Positions 16,999-24,600 of a DNA stretch of 64,000 bases are shown in pieces. The position numbers and the translations under genes were made by a program. The stretch is from Parvibaculum sp002684405 (lineage in GTDB: Bacteria; Pseudomonadota; Alphaproteobacteria; Parvibaculales; Parvibaculaceae). The notes under the pieces were generated by a model. That model did not search any database, was not told where the DNA came from, and was given only the letters and a program-made list of their open reading frames with translations. Location: assembly GCA_965140395.1 (NCBI GenBank), contig OZ223207.1, forward strand, positions 868,001 through 932,000, in the 5' to 3' direction. Position 1 is the stretch's first letter; each line of letters begins with the position of its first letter.

Positions 16999-18300
16999 CT
17001 ATTTTTTCGGCAGCGTTCGTCCGGAGATGATGGCGTCCTTCCCGAATTTGGCGCGCAGCTTGTCCATCGCGCGTTCGGCGTCCGCCCGGCGCATGGAACC
17101 GGGGTCGAGCATGTCGGGCGGGTCGGCCAGATCGCCGTCGGTGAGCTGGGAAATGCCTATGCCGATGAGGCGGAACGGAGTCCCGTCCGCTTCGCGCGCA
17201 AGCATCGGCGAGGCCGCGCGATAGATGCGGTCGGCAAGCTGGGTAGGGTCGTGCAGCGTGAGGTTGCGGGTGCGCGATTTGAAATCGCCCGTCTTGAGTT
17301 TCAGGACGATGGTCGATCCGGCAAGCCCGGCTTCCTTGGCGCGCGCGGAAACCTTCTCGCAGAGCTTCCACAATGTGCGGTCGAGTTCGGCCTTCGATGA
17401 AATGTCGGTCTGGAACGTGACCTCGGTCGAAATGCTTTTCGTCTCATGCGACGGCTCGACGATGCGCGCATCCTGCCCGCGCGACAGCCGCCAGAGCCTG
17501 CGGCCCATGACGCCGTATCGGGCCATCAGGTCGTTTTCTTCCATATGCTGAAGCTGGCCGATATGGGTGATCCCCTGCGCGGCGAGCTTCGCATTGAGCG
17601 ATTTGCCGACGCCCCAGATCATCGAGACGGGCTTTTCCGCGAGGAAGGCGATGGTCTCCACCTTGCCGATCACGGAGAAGCCGCGCGGCTTGTCGAGGTC
17701 CGAGGCCATCTTGGCAAGGAACTTGTTGTGGCTGAGGCCGATCGAGGCCGTGATGCCGATATCGGTTTCGATCCGCTTCACCAGCTTTGCCGCGCTGATC
17801 GCCGGGCTTGCATGATGCAGGCGTTCGGTGCCGGAGAGGTCGAGAAAGGCCTCGTCGATGGAGACCGGCTCCACAAGGGGCGTCAGGTCGCGCATCAGCG
17901 CGCGGACTTCCTTGGCGACAGCGGCGTATTTCGCCATGTCGGGCTTCAGCACCACGGCATCGGGGCAGAGGGCTTTTGCCTTGAACATGGGCATGGCTGA
18001 CCGCACGCCGCGAATACGCGCGATATAGCAGGCTGTGGAGACGACGCCGCGCTGTCCGCCGCCGATGATGAGCGGCTTGTCGCGCAGCTCCGGGTTATCG
18101 CGTTTCTCGACCGCCGCATAGAAGGCGTCGCAATCCATATGAGCGATGGAAAGCGCATGGATCTCGTCATGCCAGACGAGACGCGGCCGATTGCAGGCCG
18201 GACAGCGGGTGACGCGGCCTTCCAGCGGCGTGAAGCAGTCCCGGCAGAAACCGGGCGTGCGGTCTTCCTTTTCTTCCTCTCTTTCGGTGTCCGCTGTCAT
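16999..18300 (-). CDS. dinB: DNA polymerase IV with N-terminal zinc ribbon
   Basis: A Y-family translesion polymerase of 433 residues. The N-terminus carries a four-Cys element (FCRDCF ... TRCPACNRP, residues ~15-35), which is a feature of many alphaproteobacterial DinB proteins. The palm then starts with HMDCDAFYAAVEKRDNP, and the catalytic SIDEA triad sits in VEPVSIDEAFLDLSG near 145. The GVGKSLNAKLAAQGI helix-hairpin and the little-finger domain follow. The ATG at 18298-18300 overlaps the stop of the upstream kinase gene as ATGA, which fixes the start and indicates translational coupling. No beta-clamp QL(S/D)LF motif is obvious at the tail. Confidence 0.95.
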   Translation of the reverse strand: MTADTEREEEKEDRTPGFCRDCFTPLEGRVTRCPACNRPRLVWHDEIHALSIAHMDCDAFYAAVEKRDNPELRDKPLIIGGGQRGVVSTACYIARIRGVRSAMPMFKAKALCPDAVVLKPDMAKYAAVAKEVRALMRDLTPLVEPVSIDEAFLDLSGTERLHHASPAISAAKLVKRIETDIGITASIGLSHNKFLAKMASDLDKPRGFSVIGKVETIAFLAEKPVSMIWGVGKSLNAKLAAQGITHIGQLQHMEENDLMARYGVMGRRLWRLSRGQDARIVEPSHETKSISTEVTFQTDISSKAELDRTLWKLCEKVSARAKEAGLAGSTIVLKLKTGDFKSRTRNLTLHDPTQLADRIYRAASPMLAREADGTPFRLIGIGISQLTDGDLADPPDMLDPGSMRRADAERAMDKLRAKFGKDAIISGRTLPKK

Positions 18301-19205
18301 GGCGTTCGACCTTCCGGCCAGAGCCATGCCGCGCCGCGTACACCGGAGGCATCTCCATGACGATGGCGCTCGATCCGTGTACGTACCGTATCGGAAAACA
18401 CATAAGCAGGTAGAAGCTCGGGCAGCAGCGTGTAGAGCGCGCCGATATTCGACATGCCGCCGCCCAGCACCACCATATCGGGATCGAGAATATTGACGAC
18501 GGATGCCAGCGCACGGGCGAGGCGGTCGGCATAGCGGCGGATCGCGTCGGCGGCGTCCGGGTCGCCTGCCTGCGCCGCGCCGGCGATCTCTTCAGACGTT
18601 GCCGCGCGGCCTGTCTCGCGCTCGAAGGCGGCGGCAAGGCCGGGGCCGCTTGTCCATGTTTCGATGCAGCCTTGCTTGCCGCAATAACAGGGCGGGCCGG
18701 GCCGTTCGTCTTCGTGGGGCCAGGGCAGGGGATTGTGGCCCCATTCCCCGGCAATCGCATTGGGACCGGAGAGAAGCCTGCCGTCATGCACGATGCCGCC
18801 GCCCGTGCCGGTGCCGATGATGACGCCGAACACGGTTCGGCAGCCGGCGCCCGCGCCGTCCTTCGCTTCGGAAAGCGCAAAGCAATCGGCATCATTGGCG
18901 AGGCGAACCTCGCGGCCCAGCCGGTCTTCGAGGTCGGGTCCGAAGGGCCGGCCGTTGAGCCATGTCGAATTGGCGTTTTTCACAAGCCCGCTGGCAGGCG
19001 AGATCGCGCCCGGCATGCCGATACCGACGGAGCAGGTCGCGCCGCATTCGGTTTCGAGATGGTCCACCATGCCGCAAATGGCGCTCAGTGTGTCGTCATA
19101 ATCGCCACGCGGCGAGGGGATGCGCCGTCTTGCGCGCACTTTTCCCCCGGCATCGAGGACGATGCCTTCGATCTTCGTTCCTCCGAGGTCGATGCCGATC
19201 CGCAT
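18297..19205 (-). CDS. ROK-family sugar kinase (fructokinase/glucokinase-like)
   Basis: A 302-residue cytoplasmic kinase with the ROK phosphate motif DLGGTKIEG at residues 6-14 and the second nucleotide loop GTGTGGGIVHDG near 130. The zinc-binding signature is CYCGKQGCIETWTSG near 180-194, next to EWGH with its His ligand. The overall layout is like Mak fructokinase/manno(fructo)kinase, so fructose is a plausible substrate, but specificity cannot be read. Its stop overlaps the dinB start by four bases, and it is part of the minus-strand run DUF3572-HAD-ROK-dinB. Confidence 0.9.
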   Translation of the reverse strand: MRIGIDLGGTKIEGIVLDAGGKVRARRRIPSPRGDYDDTLSAICGMVDHLETECGATCSVGIGMPGAISPASGLVKNANSTWLNGRPFGPDLEDRLGREVRLANDADCFALSEAKDGAGAGCRTVFGVIIGTGTGGGIVHDGRLLSGPNAIAGEWGHNPLPWPHEDERPGPPCYCGKQGCIETWTSGPGLAAAFERETGRAATSEEIAGAAQAGDPDAADAIRRYADRLARALASVVNILDPDMVVLGGGMSNIGALYTLLPELLPAYVFSDTVRTRIERHRHGDASGVRGAAWLWPEGRTP

Positions 19206-19266
19206 GGCGGAGACTCAAAATCCGGTTGTCGTTTGCGAGGGGCAGAATAGCCGCCCGGACGCCCCG

Positions 19267-19950
19267 TCAGAAGCCTTCCGCCGCCAGCTTCTCTTCGATG
19301 AAGGCTTTTGCCGCGTTCCAGTCGGTGGTGTGGAAATGGCTGTCCTTTGCCGGGCCGAGCAGTTTTGCCAGCCTTTCATCCGCAATGAAGTGGATGCGGT
19401 GCGAGGGGGCATGCGCCTCGGCCACGGAAGAGATATTGGGCGGTAGGTCGTCGAGAAAGAAGACCGGGGCGTCCACCAGTTCGGCCAGTTTGCGGACGGG
19501 ACCGCCTTTCAGGCCCTGATTGGCGATCACGGGGTAATCGAGGCCCTGCGACGCCAGATTGTCGATCCGGGTCCGGCGCTGCGTCAGGGGCAGGTTGGAC
19601 AGCACCACCACCTGGGCGCGCTTCGACAGTTCGGCAAGGGCGTCCGCGGCGCCTTCGACCGCGTCCAGCCGGTGGGTCTCGGTATCGAAGAAACGCTCGA
19701 GCAGGGCGGGCATCTCTTTGGGCGGCACGGGCTCGTTCGTGTCGCGATGCTTGATATTGCCGGAGAGGGCGAAGCTTTGCAGGTCGATCCAGAGATTATT
19801 GGCCTCCAGATAGCGTTCGAGCCCTTTCAGGAACTCCACCAGCACCTCGTCGCAATCGGTGACGATGAGCGGGCGGCCGCGTTCCAGCCGCAGCTCGTCG
19901 AGCTGTGCGGGAACGCTTTCATGAAGGGCCAGCGGATCGGGGGAGGTCAT
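19267..19950 (-). CDS. HAD-superfamily hydrolase
   Basis: A 227-residue haloacid-dehalogenase-like protein. Motif I appears as LIVTDCDEVLVEF near residues 28-40: the nucleophile is Asp32, and the general acid/base is Asp34 (Cys at the middle position). Motif II is VVLSNLP near 118, and motif IV is APVFFLDDLPPNISSV near 162-177. The substrate is unknown. It lies ten bases downstream of the DUF3572 gene. Confidence 0.86.
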   Translation of the reverse strand: MTSPDPLALHESVPAQLDELRLERGRPLIVTDCDEVLVEFLKGLERYLEANNLWIDLQSFALSGNIKHRDTNEPVPPKEMPALLERFFDTETHRLDAVEGAADALAELSKRAQVVVLSNLPLTQRRTRIDNLASQGLDYPVIANQGLKGGPVRKLAELVDAPVFFLDDLPPNISSVAEAHAPSHRIHFIADERLAKLLGPAKDSHFHTTDWNAAKAFIEEKLAAEGF

Positions 19951-19959
19951 GCGGCGGCT

Positions 19960-20238
19960 TTACGTCCAGTTGACATGTTCGCCGCCGGGCAGGGCATGGC
20001 GGGCGGCCAGCGGGGTTTCGGGCGACAGCCTCTCGGCGGCGCAGAAAGCGAGCACGCGTTCGTCTTCCATCAACAGGAAGTCCAGCACGCCGATGAGGAA
20101 CCCCGGCTCGTTCAGGCGCTCGCGCAACTCGTCCGGCGAGAGGCCGGACTGGGCCAGAAAGGCGCCCATCAGGTCCTGATCCTGCGCAAGGAAGGTGAGC
20201 GCCTTGATCGCGATTGTTTCCGCCCTGTCGCGTTTCAA
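19960..20238 (-). CDS. DUF3572-family protein
   Basis: A 92-residue, mostly helical cytosolic protein. It opens MKRDRAETIAIKALTFLAQDQDLMGAFLAQSG and continues with GLSPDELRERLNEPGFLIGVLDFLLMEDERVLAFC. This matches the alphaproteobacterial DUF3572 family, which has no known function and is recalled as a frequent neighbour of divK-pleD. It is the first gene of the minus-strand run, transcribed away from divK. Confidence 0.85.
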   Translation of the reverse strand: MKRDRAETIAIKALTFLAQDQDLMGAFLAQSGLSPDELRERLNEPGFLIGVLDFLLMEDERVLAFCAAERLSPETPLAARHALPGGEHVNWT

Positions 20239-20544
20239 CGTGTTTCTCCCTGAATCCCGCTACGACCACTACCTCAGGCGCGCAAATTGCCCGAAACGCG
20301 AACTCCGCGCGTCATTTTTTTGCATTTTGAACGAGAAAGATCGTCGGCATTAATCTCGAGTTTAGCGTGAATTGCGAATATTGGGGCTCTGGAGACAATA
20401 AGCGCGGTTTTTCCCCGATTCCGGCCATTGATAAAGAGTTGGTTAAGGATGTCATGGGCACTATCGGGATGATCCTGCCAGTGAATCGCGGGGATACCCC
20501 CCGCCGGTTTCGAGGTCAATTGGAGTTCCGGAGCGATGGACGCT
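20239..20544. promoter_or_regulatory. divK/DUF3572 divergent promoter region with CtrA-like box
   Basis: About 300 bases between divergent genes. TTAA-TCTCGAG-TTTA at 20350-20364 differs by one base from the CtrA consensus TTAA-N7-TTAA. In Caulobacter the divK promoter is under cell-cycle control, so a CtrA site is plausible. No terminator or small gene was seen. GGAG at 20525-20528 serves divK. Confidence 0.4.
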
Positions 20545-20910
20545 ATGTCGAAGAAAGTCCTGATCGTGGAAGACAACGAGCTGAACATGAAGCTCTTTCA
20601 CGATTTGCTGGATGCACACGGCTATGAGACGCTGCAGACGCGCGATGGCATCGAAGCGCTCGAAATCGCCAGGGAAAACCGTCCGGACCTGATCCTGATG
20701 GATATCCAGCTTCCGGAAGTTTCCGGGCTCGAGGTCACGAAGTGGATCAAGGAAGACGATAGCCTGCGGGCTATCCCGGTCGTCGCCGTCACCGCGTTTG
20801 CGATGAAGGGCGATGAGGAAAAGATCCGTGAGGGCGGGTGTGAGGCCTATATCTCCAAACCCATTTCCGTGACCCAGTTTCTGGAGACTGTGAAACGGTT
20901 CCTCGGCTGA
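20545..20910 (+). CDS. divK: DivK single-domain response regulator
   Basis: A 121-residue lone receiver domain controlling cell polarity and division through DivJ/PleC, DivL and CckA. It begins MSKKVLIVEDNELNMKLFHDLL, with the acidic pair Glu9-Asp10. The phosphoacceptor Asp is in LILMDIQLPEVSG near 53, Thr in VVAVTAFAMKGDEE, and Lys in YISKPIS near 104. These match DivK almost residue for residue. The start three codons after ATG 20536 is preferred, because GGAG lies only a few bases before the first ATG but about ten or more before this one. PleD follows nine bases later. Confidence 0.96.
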   Translation: MSKKVLIVEDNELNMKLFHDLLDAHGYETLQTRDGIEALEIARENRPDLILMDIQLPEVSGLEVTKWIKEDDSLRAIPVVAVTAFAMKGDEEKIREGGCEAYISKPISVTQFLETVKRFLG

Positions 20911-20919
20911 GGTGATCTC

Positions 20920-22293
20920 GTGACGGCCCGTATCCTGATAGTCGACGATATTCCGGCAAACCTGAAGCTTCTCGATGCGAAGCTGACCGGCGAATATTTC
21001 GAAGTGTTCGCCGCCAGCTCCGGGCCGGAAGCCCTGGAGGCCGTGAAGGAATGCCAGCCGGACATCATCCTGCTCGATGTGATGATGCCGGGCATGGACG
21101 GGTTCGAGGTGTGCCGCAGGCTCAAATCCTCGTCCGAGACCGAACATATTCCCGTCATCATGGTCACCGCGCTCGACCAGCCCAAGGATCGTGTCCAGGG
21201 GCTGGAGGCGGGGGCCGACGATTTCCTGACCAAGCCGGTCAACGACCTGGCGCTGTTTGCGCGTGTGCGAAGCCTCGTTCGCCTGAAAATGGTGACGGAC
21301 GAGCTGCGCCTGCGCGATGCGACGGGCCAGCGCATCGGTGCCTTCTCGGCGAAAGAGGGGGCCGACATGCTCCTGAAGGAGCCCGGCCGTTTCCTCGTGA
21401 TCGACGACCGGCCCTCCTCTTTGCGGCGTATCACCGATACGCTTTCGTCGGAACATACGGTCATGGTGTCCGAGACACCCGACGAGCTTATCGAGCTTGC
21501 CGGTCAGGGCGATTTCGACATGTATATCGTGAGTCTCACGCTGGAGGCGCATGACGGGCTCCGTCTGTGCTCGCAGCTCCGCTCGCTGGAGGCGACGCGG
21601 CAGACGCCGATCCTCGTCATCGTCGAGGAAGGCGATACGGCGCGGCTGGTTCGTGCGCTGGATATGGGCGTGAACGACTATCTGGTCCGCCCGGTGGAGC
21701 GCAACGAGCTTGTGGCCCGCTGCCGCTCGCAGCTTCGCCGTAAACGCTATCAGGACTTCCTGCGCGACAAGTTCCAGCAGGGCATGGAGCAGGCGGTGAC
21801 GGACCCGCTGACCGGGCTGCACAACCGCCGGTATATGGAAGGCCATCTGGAATCGCTCGTCGGCGATGCCGCGCATACCGGCAAGCAGGTTTCCCTGCTG
21901 ATCTTCGACATCGACCATTTCAAGGCCGTTAACGATACCTATGGGCATCCGGCGGGCGACGCCGTGCTGAAGGAGTTCGCCCAGCGGATCGCTCACAATG
22001 TCCGCGGTGTGGATCTGTGCTGCCGGCTGGGCGGCGAGGAATTCGTCGTGGTGATGCCCGATACCGATGCGGATTTCGCCAAAGTGGTGGCCGAGCGGCT
22101 GAGGGTCTGCATCGCGTCGCGGCCTTTCGCTCTCGATGACGGCAAGACGATGCTCGATGTGACGGTGTCGATCGGCCTTTCGACCACGATCGGGGGCGGG
22201 GATAGCCCATCCGGCCTGCTGTCGCGGGCCGATGACTGTCTCTATGAAGCCAAGCGGAGCGGTCGTAACAAGGTTGTCGCGCAAGCGGCCTGA
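20920..22293 (+). CDS. pleD: PleD response regulator / diguanylate cyclase
   Basis: A 457-residue REC-REC-GGDEF protein that makes cyclic di-GMP during the swarmer-to-stalked transition. The first receiver is intact: ILIVDDIPANLKLLD, phospho-Asp in IILLDVMMPGMDGFE near 53, and Lys in DFLTKPVND. The second (residues ~150-270) is a degenerate adaptor receiver: where Asp is expected the sequence reads YIVSLTLEAHDG. The GGDEF domain reads RLGGEEFVVVMP near 370, with the inhibitory I-site RGVD before it. Translation starts at GTG 20920, with GAGG upstream. It forms an operon with divK. Confidence 0.97.
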   Translation: MTARILIVDDIPANLKLLDAKLTGEYFEVFAASSGPEALEAVKECQPDIILLDVMMPGMDGFEVCRRLKSSSETEHIPVIMVTALDQPKDRVQGLEAGADDFLTKPVNDLALFARVRSLVRLKMVTDELRLRDATGQRIGAFSAKEGADMLLKEPGRFLVIDDRPSSLRRITDTLSSEHTVMVSETPDELIELAGQGDFDMYIVSLTLEAHDGLRLCSQLRSLEATRQTPILVIVEEGDTARLVRALDMGVNDYLVRPVERNELVARCRSQLRRKRYQDFLRDKFQQGMEQAVTDPLTGLHNRRYMEGHLESLVGDAAHTGKQVSLLIFDIDHFKAVNDTYGHPAGDAVLKEFAQRIAHNVRGVDLCCRLGGEEFVVVMPDTDADFAKVVAERLRVCIASRPFALDDGKTMLDVTVSIGLSTTIGGGDSPSGLLSRADDCLYEAKRSGRNKVVAQAA

Positions 22294-22479
22294 CGGAGCG
22301 TTACAAAGCGTTTTCTCGCGGAATTGTCCCGAAACAGGCGGATTGAGGGTGCTACTTCAGATTGTAGATGAAGTGGCGCACTCGCGCGTTAACCTTAATT
22401 CTTTAATATATTTCAAGCATCTGGCCTCTGACTTTATCGTGTCACTTTATCCTTGTTGAGAAACATGGTAATTTTTGTC

Positions 22480-22720
22480 TTAACGTGGAATCTCGTTGCC
22501 GCACAGTCTTCCGCCCTTGCTGGGGGGTGAGGCGGATAGACGAACGGCAGCGAAACGTGTCCCCGTGGGGTGCTCAGGTCCGCCGCATCTCCTGGGTCCG
22601 CGGGGCACGGCCGGTCGGGGCGTGGTAATGGAGTGGCCTCCTCTGATACCCGCATTATTTCCCGGCCGGCCACCCCCCCCGGGTGGTGGCGGTAGAGAGG
22701 CTTCAGAGGCGAAAATGACG
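22480..22720 (+). ncRNA. Possible structured RNA between pleD and the aldehyde dehydrogenase
   Basis: About 490 bases separate these convergent genes. An AT-rich stretch (22380-22480) precedes a 240-base GC-rich block full of self-complementarity: TCCGCC 22510-22515 with GGCGGA 22531-22536; GGCCGG 22609-22614 with CCGGCC 22662-22667 enclosing GTAATG 22625-22630 with CATTAT 22653-22658; and GCCACC 22669-22674 with GGTGGC 22685-22690. A perfect terminator follows at 22721. No protein-coding frame is convincing. I could not match it to 6S, SRP, tmRNA or RNase P RNA. The strand is inferred from the promoter-like AT-rich side. Confidence 0.3.
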
Positions 22721-22748
22721 AAAGGCCGGTCCATCAGGACCGGCCTTT
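22721..22748. terminator. Strong bidirectional hairpin terminator
   Basis: AAAGGCCGGTCC at 22721-22732 pairs over 12 bases with GGACCGGCCTTT at 22737-22748 around ATCA. TTT sits at each 3' end, so it can stop transcription from both the pleD side and the aldehyde dehydrogenase side. Confidence 0.85.
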
Positions 22749-22779
22749 GTCATGTCGGCTTCCCGCTTGCGGCGCGGGG

Positions 22780-24270
22780 TCAGCTCAGCTTGATGTAGGT
22801 GGTCTTGAGCTGGGTGTACTTGTCGTAGGCGTGAAGCGACTTGTCCCGCCCGATGCCCGACTGCTTATAGCCGCCAAAGGGAACCGTGATGTCGCCGCCG
22901 TCGGTGTCGTTCACATTCACCGTGCCGGCCTTCAGCCTGCGCGCAACCTTGTGGGCGCGGTTGAGATCGTCGGTCCAGAGACAGGCCTGCAGGCCGTAGA
23001 TCGTGTCATTGGCGATGCGGACCGCTTCCTCTTCGTCCCTGAAGGTGATGGTGGAGAGGACGGGGCCGAAGATTTCCTCCTGCGCGATGCGCATGGAGTT
23101 GTCCACCTTGTCGAAGATGGTCGGCTCGACATAGGCGCCACCGGTGTTCTGGCGTACCTGCTTGCCGCCCTGTACCAGGCTCGCGCCTTCCTTCTCGCCG
23201 ATCTCGATATAGCTCTTCACGCGCTCCATCTGGTCCACATCGACCATGGACCCCATCAGCGTTGCGGGATCGAGCGGATCGCCCGGCTGCATGGTTTCGG
23301 CGACCTTCTTCACCTTCTCCACGAACTCGTCATGGATGTCCTCCTGTACGAGGAGGCGGGTGGAGGCGACGCAAACCTGGCCGGTATTGAAGAACACGCC
23401 CATGCCGGAGCCCATGGCGGCGGCATCGAGGTCCTTGCAGTCGTTGAAGACGATGTTGGGCGTCTTGCCGCCGCATTCGAGGCTTATGTGCTTCATGTTG
23501 CTGTCGGCGGCGTATTTCAGGAAGTACTTGCCGACTTCGGTCGAGCCGGTGAAGGCGACCATATCGACATCCATATGGAGGCCGAGCGCCTGACCGGCCT
23601 TTTCGCCGAAGCCCGGTACGACGTTGAAGACGCCGTCGGGGATGCCTGCTTCCGCTGCGATCTCGGCAAGGCGGAGCGCGGAAAGCGGCGACTGCTCGGC
23701 CGGCTTCATGATGATGGAATTGCCTGCGGCGAGCGCCGGGCCGAATTTCCAGGCGCCCATGAGGAGAGGGAAGTTCCACGGCACCACGGTGGCGACGACA
23801 CCCAGCGGTTCGCGCGTGATCATGCCGATCGCATCGCGGCCCGTCGGCGCGATCTCGTCATAGATCTTGTCGATGGCCTCGGCATACCACTGCACGGTGG
23901 ACACGACGCCGTCGATATCCACGCTTTGCGCAAAGGTGATCGGCTTGCCCATGTCGAGCGTTTCGAGGAGCGCCAGTTCCTCGCGATGGTCGGCAATGGC
24001 GGCGGCGAAACGCAGTAATGCCTGCTTGCGGTCGCGCGGGTCCATTTCCGACCAGACACCGCTTTCGAAGGCGGCCCGCGCGGCTTTCACCGCAGCGTCC
24101 ACATCTTCCTTGTCGCAGGATGCCACGCTGGTCAGCACGGCGCCGTCGATGGGGCTTACGCAATCGAAGGTTTCGCCGGAGACGGCAGGCACGTATTTGC
24201 CGCCAATGAAAGCCTGGTTGCGGTAGCTGAGGGAGGATGCCTGGTTACGATACTGTTCGGCGGTCGCCAT
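22780..24270 (-). CDS. Aldehyde dehydrogenase, PuuC-like
   Basis: A 496-residue NAD(P)-dependent aldehyde dehydrogenase. It contains VVPWNFPLLMGAWKFGPALAAGN near residue 150-172, the FTGSTEVGK cofactor loop, the catalytic Glu in ISLECGGKTPN near 266, and the catalytic Cys in NTGQVCVASTRLL near 300. Sequence pattern and length are close to PuuC, the gamma-glutamyl-gamma-aminobutyraldehyde dehydrogenase of putrescine degradation. Betaine-aldehyde and other aldehydes are alternative substrates of the same branch. It sits between pleD and rpmG, which I recall as direct neighbours in related genomes, so it may be an insertion into that order. Confidence 0.85.
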   Translation of the reverse strand: MATAEQYRNQASSLSYRNQAFIGGKYVPAVSGETFDCVSPIDGAVLTSVASCDKEDVDAAVKAARAAFESGVWSEMDPRDRKQALLRFAAAIADHREELALLETLDMGKPITFAQSVDIDGVVSTVQWYAEAIDKIYDEIAPTGRDAIGMITREPLGVVATVVPWNFPLLMGAWKFGPALAAGNSIIMKPAEQSPLSALRLAEIAAEAGIPDGVFNVVPGFGEKAGQALGLHMDVDMVAFTGSTEVGKYFLKYAADSNMKHISLECGGKTPNIVFNDCKDLDAAAMGSGMGVFFNTGQVCVASTRLLVQEDIHDEFVEKVKKVAETMQPGDPLDPATLMGSMVDVDQMERVKSYIEIGEKEGASLVQGGKQVRQNTGGAYVEPTIFDKVDNSMRIAQEEIFGPVLSTITFRDEEEAVRIANDTIYGLQACLWTDDLNRAHKVARRLKAGTVNVNDTDGGDITVPFGGYKQSGIGRDKSLHAYDKYTQLKTTYIKLS

Positions 24271-24288
24271 GGGAGGTCTCCAGAGAGC

Positions 24289-24320
24289 ACAAAGAAAAAG
24301 AGCAGGCCGTGGCCTGCTCT
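24289..24320 (-). terminator. Intrinsic terminator after rpmG
   Basis: Read on the minus strand, AGAGCAGGCC and GGCCTGCTCT (24299-24320) form a perfect ten-base stem with a two-base loop, followed by TTTTTCTTT (24298-24290). It lies five bases after the rpmG stop and insulates the downstream aldehyde dehydrogenase gene. Confidence 0.92.
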
Positions 24321-24324
24321 GATC

Positions 24325-24492
24325 TTATTTGATTTTGGTCTCTTTGAACTCGACGTGTTTTCGAACGACGGGGTCGTATTTACGGACCGTCATCTTCTCG
24401 GTCATCGTGCGGCTGTTCTTCTTGGCAACGTAGAAGTAGCCCGTATCCGCCGTGCTCTCGAGCTTGATCTTGATCGTGGTCGGCTTCGCCAT
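24325..24492 (-). CDS. rpmG: 50S ribosomal protein L33
   Basis: A 55-residue basic ribosomal protein, MAKPTTIKIKLESTADTGYFYVAKKNSR, ending KHVEFKETKIK. It is the Cys-free (zinc-independent) L33 form: none of the four zinc-ligand cysteines of the alternative form is present. The start at 24492 gives the standard family length. It is monocistronic, with a promoter presumably in the 108 bases up to the MFS stop and its own terminator. Confidence 0.97.
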   Translation of the reverse strand: MAKPTTIKIKLESTADTGYFYVAKKNSRTMTEKMTVRKYDPVVRKHVEFKETKIK

Positions 24493-24600
24493 GGCGCGAA
24501 ATCCCTGTGGTTGCGCGGGGTTTAGGGACCCTCGCGGATGGTCGTCTCGCAATCTAAGGATGTGCGTGTTGGCGGGAGACTACTCGTGCGCCCTGTGAAG

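Noticed and set aside
20461..22284. A 607-codon minus-strand frame opposite divK-pleD
   Set aside because: Same reason: the sense strand encodes canonical DivK and PleD with all key residues, and the reverse frame is a shadow.
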